NCBI RefSeq assembly: GCF_003111605.1
Contig: NZ_MZGU01000002.1
Coordinates: 148,370 to 212,369 of the forward strand
From: Methanobrevibacter woesei
GTDB lineage: Archaea > Methanobacteriota > Methanobacteria > Methanobacteriales > Methanobacteriaceae
Length of the DNA stretch: 64,000 nucleotides
Reading direction: 5' to 3'
Shown: positions 1 to 9,450 of the stretch, one piece after another
Layout: the number at the start of each line of letters is the position of its first letter
Numbering within the stretch: the first letter of the stretch is position 1
The notes under the pieces: generated by a model
The model's input: the letters and a program-made list of their open reading frames with translations, nothing else
What the model was told of the DNA's origin: nothing
Database searches by the model: none
Made by a program: the position numbers and the translations under genes

Positions 1-88
1 AGTTAAAAAATAAAATCAAAAACTTAAAACTAATATATAATATATTAACATAATTAGGATTGTATAAAAATTATTAAAGGGTATCAAA

Positions 89-856
89 ATGTTAAAACCT
101 ATAGTTGCAATTACAAGACCTTTTGATAGAGCAAAAGCTGCTTGCGATATTGTTGAAGAATTAGGAGGTATTGCTTATCTATCACCTACTTTAGAACTGA
201 CTCCAGTAAATTCTGATTCTTTAAAGGAGTTAGTATCTATAAAAAGTGATTTAGATTGGATTGTATTTACATCTCCAACAACTATTGATGCAATTGAACA
301 ATTTTATCCAGATTTTCTTGATGATTTAAATTGTAAAATAGCTGTTATTGGTAGAAAAACAGCAGAAATAGCTGAGAATCATAATTTAAAAGTTGATTTG
401 ATTCCAAATAATTATACAGCAGAAGGTCTTATAGAAGAATTTACAAAACAAAACATTAAAAACCAAATTATTGGTGTTCCTAGAACTGCATCTGCTAGAG
501 ACACATTACCTAATGGATTGAAAGACCTTAATAATGAAGTCATAGTTGCAGAAGCTTATAAATCAATGTTTCCAGAAGATATTGTTAGAATTGAATATTT
601 AATTGAAAAAATCTTTAAAAAAGAAATTGATGCTATTACTTTCACAAGCCCATTAACTGTTGAAAATCTCTTTAAAGTTGTTGAAAATAAAGAAGAAATA
701 GCTGAAAAATTATCAAAAGATGTTTTAACAGTAGCTATCGGCCCAATAACTGGAAAAATCTTAGATAAATATAATGTTTCCCATATTTACCCAGAAACTT
801 ATACTGTGAAAGATATGATGGAATTATTATTTGATGAACTGGAGAAGTCTCAATGA
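89..856 (+). CDS. hemD: Uroporphyrinogen-III synthase
   Basis: A 255-residue protein of HemD type, which closes and inverts hydroxymethylbilane to uroporphyrinogen III, the precursor of siroheme, F430 and corrinoids. It has the two-lobed pattern of the family: an N-terminal ITRP motif near residue 8, a VFTSPTT segment near residue 60 and a second FTSPLT segment near residue 187, followed by VAIGPIT. An AAAGGG ribosome site lies 8 bases before the ATG. Its last four bases overlap the start of the next gene (ATGA), so it is translationally coupled to glycosyltransferase and Glf genes that have no metabolic link to it. Confidence 0.9.
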   Translation: MLKPIVAITRPFDRAKAACDIVEELGGIAYLSPTLELTPVNSDSLKELVSIKSDLDWIVFTSPTTIDAIEQFYPDFLDDLNCKIAVIGRKTAEIAENHNLKVDLIPNNYTAEGLIEEFTKQNIKNQIIGVPRTASARDTLPNGLKDLNNEVIVAEAYKSMFPEDIVRIEYLIEKIFKKEIDAITFTSPLTVENLFKVVENKEEIAEKLSKDVLTVAIGPITGKILDKYNVSHIYPETYTVKDMMELLFDELEKSQ

Positions 857-1956
857 ATGAAAAAATCAGCATCATTTTACCCATTTTTAATGTTGGATCT
901 CACCTAAAAGGAGGAATTGATTCCTTAATTAATCAAACTATTGGAAATGAGAATCTAGAAATAATAATGGTTGATGACTGTTCTACTGACGAATCTGGAA
1001 AAATTATTGATGAATATGATGAAAAATATGAATGTTGTAGGGCAATTCATTTAGAAAAAAATACTGGTGCAGCTAATGGTCCTAGAAACAGAGGAATTGA
1101 AGAATCTAGCGGCGATTACATAATGTTTCTAGATCCAGATGACAGATACACTCCTGACTGCTGTGAAAGATTATACGAAGAAATCAAAAAACATGATGCT
1201 GAAATTGCATTTGGAAGATTTAGACGTGTTTTCACATATGGTGAGAAAGTTCAAAAATCCTATTCTCCTTATTTAGATGATTTAGAAAAAAATTATCCAG
1301 ATGAAACATTTGAAGATGCAAATCCACTAAATGTTTCTGATTTTATCTGGAACAACATATTGGAAAAAATACTCTATGGAAAAGATATAGAAAAAGAATA
1401 TAAAAGGGATAAACCAATTGATGTTATTTATATTGATAACATTGAAGAAGAACCAGACATTTTAAAGATACCGCCTTCTGTTTGGACTAAATTATATAAA
1501 AGAGAGTTAATCATAGACAATAATATTCGTTTTCCACCATATGTTTGTGGCGATGACATGTCTTTTGCCCTTGAAACTTTTTTAAAAGCAAAAGGTATCG
1601 TATTTTTAAATAATTTCATCTGTTATGATTATTATATTCGCGATTTGCCAGACGATAAATCTATTACAAATAATGTAAATGTACGTTTCTTAGGAGATTT
1701 AATGGATGCTTATACTTACTGTAGAAATCTAACAGAAAACTTTTCCCCAGATATTCAAACTGTTTCCGTTACTCCACATTTATTGTACTGGATGAATACA
1801 TGGAAAAATTCTCCTTTCACTAAAGAAGAAAATAAATTGCTTCTTGAAAAAGTTAATAATCTTAAAAAAATCCATAAATCTTCAATGAAAACAAAATTAA
1901 TTTTATCAGCAATGACTAAAATGCTTGAAACTTCCATTAACACTAAAAAAGAGTGA
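853..1956 (+). CDS. Family 2 glycosyltransferase
   Basis: A 367-residue GT-A fold glycosyltransferase. The first 110 residues carry the nucleotide-sugar binding pattern: ISIILPIFNV at the N-terminus, the VDDCSTDES acidic motif near residue 40 and FLDPDD near residue 92. The later part is less typical and probably sets acceptor choice. No transmembrane segment is evident, so it should act at the cytoplasmic face. It overlaps hemD and directly precedes UDP-galactopyranose mutase, which suggests a role in a galactofuranose-containing surface glycan. The substrate is inferred from context only. Confidence 0.85.
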   Translation: MNEKISIILPIFNVGSHLKGGIDSLINQTIGNENLEIIMVDDCSTDESGKIIDEYDEKYECCRAIHLEKNTGAANGPRNRGIEESSGDYIMFLDPDDRYTPDCCERLYEEIKKHDAEIAFGRFRRVFTYGEKVQKSYSPYLDDLEKNYPDETFEDANPLNVSDFIWNNILEKILYGKDIEKEYKRDKPIDVIYIDNIEEEPDILKIPPSVWTKLYKRELIIDNNIRFPPYVCGDDMSFALETFLKAKGIVFLNNFICYDYYIRDLPDDKSITNNVNVRFLGDLMDAYTYCRNLTENFSPDIQTVSVTPHLLYWMNTWKNSPFTKEENKLLLEKVNNLKKIHKSSMKTKLILSAMTKMLETSINTKKE

Positions 1957-1960
1957 AAAA

Positions 1961-3055
1961 ATGAAATTTAAATATGTTGTTGTAGGTGCTGGGCTTTCTG
2001 GTCTTACAATAGCTGAAAGAATAGCTAATGAACTTGATGAAGAAGTTTTAATAATAGAAAAAAGGCCACATATTGGTGGAAATATATATGATTCCTATAA
2101 AGAAGGCATTTTAATCCAGAATTATGGGCCTCACATATTCCATACCAAAGATAAAGAAGTTTATGAGTACCTTTCACAGTTCACTGAATGGCACGAATAT
2201 GTTCATAGAGTTTTAAGTTATGTTGATGGTAAACTTGTCCCAATGCCAATTTGCATTGATACTTTAAACAAACTATATGATCTTGATTTAGATGAAGAAT
2301 CTATGAAAGAATATATTGCTAATGTTAAAGAAGACATTGGTGAAATAAAGTCAAGTGAAGATGTTGTACTTAAAAATGCTGGTCGTGACATCTATGAGAA
2401 GCTTTTCAAAAATTATACTGAAAAACAGTGGGGAACATCAGCAGCTAATCTTGATTCATCTGTAATTTCACGTATTCCCTTTAGATTTAATCATGACACA
2501 AGGTATTTTGAAGATAAATATCAGGGAATGCCAAAAGAAGGTTATACAAAGATGTGCGAAAATATGATTAAAAATAATAAAATACACATCATTTTAAATA
2601 CTGATTATAAAGAGGTTATTGATGATATAGAATATGAAAAATTAATTTATACTGGTCCTATTGACTATTTCTATGACAATAAATTTGGTAAATTATTATA
2701 TCGTTCTTTAAAATTTGTAACAGAAACTCATGATTTATATTCTTATCAGGAAGTTGCTGTTGTTAATTACCCAAATGACCATGATTTTACAAGAATCACA
2801 GAATTTAAAAAACTTACGGGTCAAGAATATCCAAATAAAACAATAATCATGAAAGAATATCCTGGATTTGATGATGAACCCTGTTATCCTTATCCTACAG
2901 AAGAATATAAAAATAAATTTAAACAATATAAAAAATTAATGGATAAAGAAAATGATGTTATCTTTATTGGACGTTTAGCTGAATATAAATATTATAATAT
3001 GGATTTAGTTGTTAAATCTGCTCTTAATGCATTTAAAAATAAAATCAAGGAATAA
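1961..3055 (+). CDS. glf: UDP-galactopyranose mutase
   Basis: A 364-residue flavoprotein that interconverts UDP-galactopyranose and UDP-galactofuranose. The Rossmann FAD motif VGAGLSGL lies at residues 7-14, followed by EKRPHIGGN near residue 36 and NYGPHIFHT near residue 55, all diagnostic of Glf. The C-terminal IGRLAEYKYYNMD segment is also typical. I start it at the ATG at 1961, just after the stop of the upstream gene, because an upstream TTG only adds residues from the end of that gene. It supplies galactofuranose for the neighbouring glycosyltransferase. Confidence 0.93.
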   Translation: MKFKYVVVGAGLSGLTIAERIANELDEEVLIIEKRPHIGGNIYDSYKEGILIQNYGPHIFHTKDKEVYEYLSQFTEWHEYVHRVLSYVDGKLVPMPICIDTLNKLYDLDLDEESMKEYIANVKEDIGEIKSSEDVVLKNAGRDIYEKLFKNYTEKQWGTSAANLDSSVISRIPFRFNHDTRYFEDKYQGMPKEGYTKMCENMIKNNKIHIILNTDYKEVIDDIEYEKLIYTGPIDYFYDNKFGKLLYRSLKFVTETHDLYSYQEVAVVNYPNDHDFTRITEFKKLTGQEYPNKTIIMKEYPGFDDEPCYPYPTEEYKNKFKQYKKLMDKENDVIFIGRLAEYKYYNMDLVVKSALNAFKNKIKE

Positions 3056-3060
3056 ATATT

Positions 3061-3345
3061 ATGAATAAACAGAAAAATAGAATAATAATTTGGCCTCAAT
3101 ATTTTGATAAAAATTTAAGCCACTCTGAAGGTCGTAAAGTATCTCTTGAGTATGCTATTAATGAACCAACAGTAAATGATATTTCCAGAGCTCTTAAAAG
3201 ACTTCAAATTCCAAATATAATTCATAATGAAAAGGCATACCCTGGAAAATGGTATGAAAAGTCTGGTTGTATTTTAGCTGAAAGTGATCAAAATAAACTT
3301 CAACTTTTAAAAGAAATTGGTTTAAAACTCAAAGAGATAAAATGA
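3061..3345 (+). CDS. srp19: Signal recognition particle 19 kDa protein
   Basis: A 94-residue archaeal SRP19, which binds 7S RNA and helps SRP54 assemble on it. The signature IIIWPQYFD near residue 9, the basic SEGRKV segment near residue 22 and the PGKWYEKSGCILA segment near residue 60 are family hallmarks. It starts 5 bases after glf ends, and its stop codon overlaps the ATG of the following DHH phosphoesterase, so it is part of a translationally coupled run. Length is normal for archaeal SRP19. Confidence 0.93.
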   Translation: MNKQKNRIIIWPQYFDKNLSHSEGRKVSLEYAINEPTVNDISRALKRLQIPNIIHNEKAYPGKWYEKSGCILAESDQNKLQLLKEIGLKLKEIK

Positions 3346-4742
3346 TAACAACTGAATTACCTAAAGAAATGTCAGAGCTCTATAAAAAAGCTCAGGAATT
3401 AATAGATAAATCCCGAACTATCAAAATTTATACACATATTGATTGTGATGGAATTTCTGCTGGTGCAATTCTTTCAACATTGCTTGATCGTTTAAATAAG
3501 CCTCATGAAATTGAATTTGTTAATTTAGATGTTTTAGATAATGTAAAATTAGAACATGATTTAACAATATTTTCTGATTTAGGTTCTGGTCAACCAGTAG
3601 ACAAGTATGCAACACCAGACACCAATATTTTAGTTTTAGACCATCACCCTCCTTTAAGAAACCTTAACTATGGTGATGATAAACTTTATGATTACATAGA
3701 AATTAACCCACTTCACCATGGAATTGAAGGATCATACTATGTTTGTGGTGGTGGATTATGCTATTTCCTAGCTAAAGAATATGGATATAAAGATTTAAGT
3801 TGGATTGGTGTTCTTTCAGCTATTGGAGATATGCAAAATTCAAGAACTGGAAAATTGGAAGGTTTAAATAAATCTATTTTGCAAGATGCCATTGATGAAG
3901 GTTATGTAAAACTTATTGAAAACGATATAAACCTTTATGGAAGAAAAACAAGACCAGTATTTGTAGCTCTTTCTTATTTTAGTGATGTTAATTTACCACT
4001 TACAAATAATCAAAATGAAACACTTGCTGTATTAGATTCTATTGGTGTTAAAAACAAAGATAAACCTTTATCACTCTTAACACATGATGAAAAAGGTAAA
4101 ATATTCAACAAACTTGTGGAGATGTTATCTAAAGCTCTTCCACCAAATTATGTGCAGTATATTCCAAAACTTCTTATTGGAGATTCCTATGATTTCACTC
4201 ATGAAGATTCAGCAAGTTTTTTAAGTGATGCATCTGAATTTTCATCTGCTGTAAATGCATGTGGTAGAAATAAAGAAGAAAAAGTAGCACTTGGAATTCT
4301 AAAAGGTGATAGGGGAGAAACTCTTGATTTGCTTGAAGCGGTCAGTAAAGAACATAAAATTAACCTTGCAAAGGCTATTGAAAAAATTGGAGAAAATGGA
4401 AATATCATTGAATTAGATAACCTTCAATACTTTGATGGTGGAGATATAAAACCTGAAATTGTTGGTACAGTAGCTGGAATGGTTTTAGGATATTGTAACT
4501 GGAAAAAACCAATTATTGGATTTACAAAAACTGATGATAACAATTTAAAAATTTCTTTGAGGTGTTCTAAACTTCTTGCTTATGCTGGAATTCATTTTGG
4601 TAATATAATTCGTGAAGTTGCTCAGGAATTAGGTGGTACTGGTGGTGGTCACTCAGTAGCTTGTGGTGCATACATTAGTGCAGATAAAAAAGAGGAATTT
4701 ATTCAAAATTTCAATGAAAGAATAGATGGTTTAATAGATTAA
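3342..4742 (+). CDS. DHH-family phosphoesterase (archaeal RecJ-like)
   Basis: A 466-residue member of the RecJ-like DHH phosphoesterases. Motifs seen: YTHIDCDGISAGA near residue 30, FSDLGSG near residue 78, VLDHHPP (the DHH motif) near residue 99, HHGIEGSYYVCGGG near residue 127, and a C-terminal DHHA1-type GGTGGGHSVACGAYI near residue 428. The archaeal family includes RecJ1/GAN-type nucleases that work with the CMG helicase or in RNA decay. Which subgroup this belongs to cannot be decided by eye. The start overlaps the srp19 stop (ATGATAA). Confidence 0.85.
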   Translation: MITTELPKEMSELYKKAQELIDKSRTIKIYTHIDCDGISAGAILSTLLDRLNKPHEIEFVNLDVLDNVKLEHDLTIFSDLGSGQPVDKYATPDTNILVLDHHPPLRNLNYGDDKLYDYIEINPLHHGIEGSYYVCGGGLCYFLAKEYGYKDLSWIGVLSAIGDMQNSRTGKLEGLNKSILQDAIDEGYVKLIENDINLYGRKTRPVFVALSYFSDVNLPLTNNQNETLAVLDSIGVKNKDKPLSLLTHDEKGKIFNKLVEMLSKALPPNYVQYIPKLLIGDSYDFTHEDSASFLSDASEFSSAVNACGRNKEEKVALGILKGDRGETLDLLEAVSKEHKINLAKAIEKIGENGNIIELDNLQYFDGGDIKPEIVGTVAGMVLGYCNWKKPIIGFTKTDDNNLKISLRCSKLLAYAGIHFGNIIREVAQELGGTGGGHSVACGAYISADKKEEFIQNFNERIDGLID

Positions 4743-4786
4743 ATAAATTTAATATAAATTAGATACTAAAAGTAGGAGAAGATTTC

Positions 4787-5593
4787 ATGATGAAAGCATT
4801 TAAAAAAAGAGGGGCTTTAACACATTTTCAAATTTTAAGTGAAATATCCAAACAAGACCCTCATTTAAAACAAAAAGATTTAGCAAATACTCTTGGAATT
4901 ACAATTCAGGCAGTTTCTGAAAACATTAAAACTTTAATTGAAGAAGGATATATTACCTCAAAAGATGGTAGATCCCCTTATAAAATTACTCAAAAAGGAA
5001 TTGAAAAGGTTAAAAAAGATGCTATCAATCTTAGAAGGTATTCAGATTCCGTTCTTGAAACAATGAATCATTTTAAAACTGTTTGGCCTGCAATAGCTAA
5101 TGAAAAACTCAAAGAAGGTGAAAAAGTAGGAGTATATATGGATGATGGAGTATTATATGCTGGAAAAGTTGAAGCTAGTGCAACTGGAACTGTATTAAAA
5201 AATGCTTCCAAATACCATGATGTTCCTTTAGGAGGACTAAATGGAACTATTGAAATGAATGTTGGAGAAGCAATAATCATCACCATACCTAATATAAAAG
5301 ATGGTGGGTCTAGAGCAACAGATTTAGAATTAATTAAAAGAGTTTATGAAAATGGAACCCAACATGGCTCTAAAATTGACAGAGTAGCTACTGTTGGTAC
5401 TGTTGCACGTTCTGTTGCATACCAATTAGACATCCCTATCAGCATTGAATTTGCAGCTGCTCAGGCAACAGCTAATGCTGCACGTAAAGGATTAAATATT
5501 TTAGCATTATCTGTAGGTGAAATGACTAAAGCATTTGTTCGTGAGCTTGAAGAAGAAAAAATCAAATATAATATTATTGATGGTAAGAAATAA
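4787..5593 (+). CDS. Winged-helix transcriptional regulator, DUF7839-like C-terminal domain
   Basis: A 268-residue protein with an N-terminal winged helix-turn-helix (about residues 8-75; QKDLANTLGITIQAVSENI is the HTH, followed by a wing around KDGRSPYKIT). The rest is an alpha/beta domain seen in a methanogen regulator family, with a conserved TVGTVARSVAYQLDIPISIEFAAA block near residue 205. The ligand and target are unknown. An AGGAG ribosome site sits 9 bases before the first of two adjacent ATGs. It ends exactly where the convergent helicase gene ends, with no spacer. Confidence 0.75.
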   Translation: MMKAFKKRGALTHFQILSEISKQDPHLKQKDLANTLGITIQAVSENIKTLIEEGYITSKDGRSPYKITQKGIEKVKKDAINLRRYSDSVLETMNHFKTVWPAIANEKLKEGEKVGVYMDDGVLYAGKVEASATGTVLKNASKYHDVPLGGLNGTIEMNVGEAIIITIPNIKDGGSRATDLELIKRVYENGTQHGSKIDRVATVGTVARSVAYQLDIPISIEFAAAQATANAARKGLNILALSVGEMTKAFVRELEEEKIKYNIIDGKK

Positions 5594-6886
5594 TCATTCA
5601 TTATCCTTAACCATCTTCAATAGAGCACCAGCTATTTCTAAAGGAGTATAATCTTTCTTCATGATTTCCTTAATTACTTTATTATACTCTTTTAAATCAT
5701 CTTTTTTAATGGAATTAATAATATTATCTGCAATCTGTTTATTCCTAATCCTTTCAAGTTCTTTAAATGAAGGTACTTTTTTTCTTTTAATTTTAGATTT
5801 TGTAACACTATTTATAGTTTTAAGAGCATGCATTTCTTTAAAATCAACTAAAGTGAATGCATAACCTCTATTTCCAGCTCTTCCAGTTCTTCCAATTCTA
5901 TGAACATAATATTCTGGATTTTGAGGGACATCATAGTTGAATACCACTTCTACATTTGGTACATCAATTCCACGTGCAGCAACATCTGTAGCTACAAGAA
6001 TAGAAATATTTCCATTTCTAAATTTATTCATTACTTTATCACGGATAACCTGTTTCATATCACCATGAATACCATCTACAGAGTATCCCCTCCTAGACAA
6101 ATCACGAACAACCAAATCCACTCTCTTTTTAGTGTTACAGAATATTAAACATAATTTAAAATCATAAATATCAATTAAACGTGTAACTGTGTCAATTTTA
6201 TCTCTAAATCGAGTTTCAAAATAACATTCATTAATTTCAGGTACAGTTAACTGTTTTTGAGAAATTTTTAAATGTTTAGGATTGTTCTGATAGAATTTGG
6301 TAATTTTACGAATAGGTTTAGGCATTGTTGCTGAAAATAATAAAGTTTGCCTTTGTTTAGGAGTATGTTTTAAGATTGTTTCAATATCATCCCTAAAACC
6401 CATATTTAACATTTCATCTGCTTCATCTAAAACTACTGTCTCAATACCAATTAAATCTAAGGTTCCTCTGTCAATATGATCCATTACACGGCCAGGAGTT
6501 CCTACAACAACATGAACCCCTTTATTTAACACTCTGATTTGACGTCCGATAGGCTGACCACCATATACTGGTAAAATCTTTAAATTTTTAATATGTGAAC
6601 CTACCTTTTTTATCTCTCCAGCTACTTGAATGCATAATTCCCTTGTTGGACATAATATAATAGCTTGAGGAGATTTATCTTTAATAAAAATCTTTTGAAG
6701 CAAAGGAACTGCAAAAGCAACAGTTTTACCAGACCCAGTTTGTGCTTGACCTATGATATCTTTTCCTTTTAAAGCTTCAGGAATTGTGAGAGCTTGAATA
6801 GGACTTGGTCTTTTAAATCCCATATCTGTTAGAGCTTTTTTAATTTTATTAGATATATTAAAATCATCAAATGTTGTAACTGTCAT
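5594..6886 (-). CDS. DEAD-box ATP-dependent RNA helicase
   Basis: A 430-residue DEAD-box helicase with every motif in order: Q motif (GFKRPSPIQ), AQTGSGKT, PTRELCIQV, GTPGRV, VLDEADEM, FSATMP, IFCNTKKRVD, VATDVAARGID and HRIGRTGRAG. A short, basic C-terminal tail (KSKIKRKKV) may bind RNA. It resembles DeaD/CshA-type enzymes, which unwind structured RNA in ribosome assembly or decay. It stands alone and converges with the regulator gene without any spacer, so the two transcripts must overlap at their 3' ends. Confidence 0.93.
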   Translation of the reverse strand: MTVTTFDDFNISNKIKKALTDMGFKRPSPIQALTIPEALKGKDIIGQAQTGSGKTVAFAVPLLQKIFIKDKSPQAIILCPTRELCIQVAGEIKKVGSHIKNLKILPVYGGQPIGRQIRVLNKGVHVVVGTPGRVMDHIDRGTLDLIGIETVVLDEADEMLNMGFRDDIETILKHTPKQRQTLLFSATMPKPIRKITKFYQNNPKHLKISQKQLTVPEINECYFETRFRDKIDTVTRLIDIYDFKLCLIFCNTKKRVDLVVRDLSRRGYSVDGIHGDMKQVIRDKVMNKFRNGNISILVATDVAARGIDVPNVEVVFNYDVPQNPEYYVHRIGRTGRAGNRGYAFTLVDFKEMHALKTINSVTKSKIKRKKVPSFKELERIRNKQIADNIINSIKKDDLKEYNKVIKEIMKKDYTPLEIAGALLKMVKDNE

Positions 6887-7036
6887 AAAATCATCAAAAA
6901 TAATACTTTTAACTAAATAATATCTGTTTTTAGTTTTATTTAAATTTTTAAGAAATTTTAAAGCTATAATGTAAGTTTTTTCTATAAATATAGTAATTCT
7001 AATAAATATAAAAAATTAATTTGTACTGAAAAATTA

Positions 7037-7765
7037 ATGGCAAAATATGTATATTTTAATAATTTCAAAATAAGAAATATGAAGAATAAAATAATTACAG
7101 ATAACATAGAAAACCTTGATATTAAATGGCATCCTCAAATAAAAGGTGTTCAAATTATTAATGGAAAAAACAATTTCCCCATTAGCTGGTTAAATCAGCA
7201 AGGATATTGCGAATATCAGATATATCTTCAATACTTAAAAGGTATAAAAGTAGGTCAAACTAGAGCAATGAAAGAAGGAAGTAAAGAACATGAAGATTTA
7301 GAAGATAAATTTAAAGAAACAGCAAAACCTACAACCTTTAATGAAGCTATTGAAACATCCAAAGAAGAAGCAAGCCTTACAAGAGAAATGTTTGTAATTT
7401 CACCAAAATACGGGATAAGAGGATATATTGATGAAATTTGGATGACTCCTGATGAATTTATAATCATTGATGACAAACCAGGACACACTGCATATCCTTC
7501 AACAATAAATCAGGTAAGAGCATATTGTCTTGCCCTAAAAGATATGCTTCCAAATGATACAAGAAAAATCAAAGGAGCACTACGCCAAAGAGGTACCAAC
7601 AATATCTTTTGGAGTGAAGATTTTGATGAAGATGTTGAAAAATCAATAAAATATACAATAGAAAGAATGGATAGTCTTTTTAAAGGAGAAAAACCTTTCA
7701 TTCCAACAAAAAACAAAAATAAATGTAAAAGCTGTAGATATCAAAGTTACTGTGAACATTTCTAG
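7037..7765 (+). CDS. Cas4-like RecB-family nuclease (PD-(D/E)XK, Fe-S)
   Basis: A 242-residue protein with the Cas4/DUF83 layout: an N-terminal cysteine in GYCEYQ near residue 56, the GSKEHEDLE helix near residue 82, GYIDE and IIDDKPG (the D and D-x-K catalytic residues) near residues 132 and 147, QVRAY near residue 158, and a C-terminal cysteine trio in CKSCRYQSYC near residue 231. The four cysteines are placed to hold a [4Fe-4S] cluster. It is a stand-alone gene with no cas1, cas2 or repeat array in the window, so a general DNA-repair role is as likely as CRISPR adaptation. No strong ribosome site precedes the ATG at 7037; an in-frame ATG at 7079 is an alternative. Confidence 0.8.
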   Translation: MAKYVYFNNFKIRNMKNKIITDNIENLDIKWHPQIKGVQIINGKNNFPISWLNQQGYCEYQIYLQYLKGIKVGQTRAMKEGSKEHEDLEDKFKETAKPTTFNEAIETSKEEASLTREMFVISPKYGIRGYIDEIWMTPDEFIIIDDKPGHTAYPSTINQVRAYCLALKDMLPNDTRKIKGALRQRGTNNIFWSEDFDEDVEKSIKYTIERMDSLFKGEKPFIPTKNKNKCKSCRYQSYCEHF

Positions 7766-7807
7766 ATAACAATGATAAATAGTAACTCACATCCTTGTTA
7801 TTTTAGA

Positions 7808-7828
7808 ATAAATAAAAAAAAGAAAAAA
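7808..7828 (-). terminator. Poly-U terminator after the RDD gene
   Basis: The minus strand carries a nearly unbroken run of T (A-rich on the plus strand) 25-45 bases beyond the RDD gene stop. Archaeal terminators are often simple U tracts. Confidence 0.4.
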
Positions 7829-7852
7829 TTAGTAAGAATATTTTGCAAAAAT

Positions 7853-8266
7853 CTAATATTCCGGAACTTCCTCTTCAATAACAACAGTTTTAGTTATTAC
7901 ATTGAATAATCTGTCCCCTTTTCTAATTATCTTACCAATAGCCCAATCAAAAATTATTGGAATCCAAAAAATTTTAGTTAAATTACGTACAATAGCTTGA
8001 GCCCAATTAATAGGATGTCCATTATAGGATCTAACTTCTAGATACATTAAAGCTTTACCAACAGTTGCTCCTTTAATTTTTTCACATAAAACAAAGTAAA
8101 TCATACATACTACTGGAACAACAAATGGGAAATAACTGTAAATAGTAAACATACTTAATGGATTTGCTACTAAAGATAAGAAAAATGATATAATCCACAT
8201 AAATGCTGAAACAACAAAGAAATCAGCAATATATGCAACAATTCTTCTTGAAAATATACTTGCCAT
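7853..8266 (-). CDS. RDD-family membrane protein
   Basis: A 137-residue integral membrane protein with the RDD fold: an N-terminal SRRIVAYIADFFVV helix (the R/D pair), a middle helix ending in KGATVGKALMYLEVRS near residue 70, and a third segment followed by FNVITKTVV. I start at the ATG at 8266 because GGTGA lies 6-10 bases upstream of it; the longer frame begins inside hypE. It follows hypE by 11 bases and is probably cotranscribed. Function is not known; some family members move Na+ or H+. Confidence 0.75.
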   Translation of the reverse strand: MASIFSRRIVAYIADFFVVSAFMWIISFFLSLVANPLSMFTIYSYFPFVVPVVCMIYFVLCEKIKGATVGKALMYLEVRSYNGHPINWAQAIVRNLTKIFWIPIIFDWAIGKIIRKGDRLFNVITKTVVIEEEVPEY

Positions 8267-8277
8267 AAAAATCACCA

Positions 8278-9297
8278 TTAACAAACTCTAGGAACAGGAT
8301 CAGCTATTGGAGCTTCAAGAATTCTTTCACCACCAATTGGTGTTTGGACAATTACATAATCTCCTTCAACAACTTCACCAATAATAGCTGCATTTTCACC
8401 ATATTTTTCACTGCGTATAGCTTCTAATGTTTCTTCAGCCAAATCAGCTTTAACACCCATTACAACTTTTCCTTCATTAGCTACTTCAAATGGATCAATA
8501 CCTAACATTTCAGATACTGCATGTACCTCCTCTTTAATAGGAATAGCTTCCTGTTGGAGTAGAATACCATTTCCTGATTTTGATGCCATTTCATTAATTG
8601 CATTTGCAAAACCACCACGAGTAGGGTCTTTCATAGCTGTAACTCCTCCAACATCTAATGCTTTTTTAATTACATTCCACATCGGAGCTACATCAGATTT
8701 TAAATCAGTTTCAAAACCAAAACCTTCTCTAAAAGACATTAAACTCATTCCATGATCACCAATAGAACCAGTGACAATAATCTTATCACCAACTTCTAAG
8801 GTTGAATCCCTAATGATTTCGCCTTTTTTAGCTATTCCGATACCTGTAGTAACCATAACGATACCATCTAACTTATCTTGTTGCATAACTTTAGTATCAC
8901 CAGTTACAACAGCAACATCCACTTCTTGACAGGTTTCATCTAAAGATTTTATAATTCTATCAAGATCATCTATTGGGAATCCTTCCTGCATAATAATTGC
9001 ATTAGAAATAGCTAGTGGTTTAGCCCCCATTACTGAAACATCATTTATTGTTCCTGCAGCAGAAATTCTTCCAATATCTCCACCTGGGAAAAATAAAGGG
9101 TCAACTGTATGACCATCTGTAGTAACTACAAGTTCATAATCTCCAAGAGGAATGGTAGCTCCATCATCTAAATCATCTAGGCTAACACCACCATTTACAC
9201 TTTTTTTAGTGATATTATCTAGAATTGTTTTAGAGATTAGATTTGCCATCACTTCTCCACCAGCTCCGTGATTCATACCAATTTTATCGTCTGACAT
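8278..9297 (-). CDS. hypE: Hydrogenase maturation protein HypE
   Basis: A 339-residue HypE, which dehydrates a C-terminal thiocarboxamide to the thiocyanate that becomes the CN ligand of [NiFe] hydrogenases. It shows the N-terminal NHGAGGEVM signature, DLDDGATI near residue 41, VTTDGHTVDPLFFPGGDIG near residue 59, and TRGG near residue 223. It ends in PRVC, so the reactive cysteine is the very last residue, as required. The product is needed by the Eha hydrogenase encoded at 29.5-40.2 kb as well as by the cell's other [NiFe] enzymes. Confidence 0.95.
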   Translation of the reverse strand: MSDDKIGMNHGAGGEVMANLISKTILDNITKKSVNGGVSLDDLDDGATIPLGDYELVVTTDGHTVDPLFFPGGDIGRISAAGTINDVSVMGAKPLAISNAIIMQEGFPIDDLDRIIKSLDETCQEVDVAVVTGDTKVMQQDKLDGIVMVTTGIGIAKKGEIIRDSTLEVGDKIIVTGSIGDHGMSLMSFREGFGFETDLKSDVAPMWNVIKKALDVGGVTAMKDPTRGGFANAINEMASKSGNGILLQQEAIPIKEEVHAVSEMLGIDPFEVANEGKVVMGVKADLAEETLEAIRSEKYGENAAIIGEVVEGDYVIVQTPIGGERILEAPIADPVPRVC

Positions 9298-9450
9298 TCT
9301 ATCTCCTAAAATATAAAATTATTAATATAAAATTAATTATGTAAAAAGACCTATATTAATTTAGTTGGTAATTAGTAAAATCAAATGCAAAAAAATAGAT
9401 ACTACTTTATTTTCATTATATTCTATAGAAAAAAAATAACAATATAAATT

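Noticed and set aside
7037..7765. Start of a CRISPR-Cas locus
   Set aside because: No cas1, cas2 or effector gene and no regularly spaced direct repeats were found on either side.
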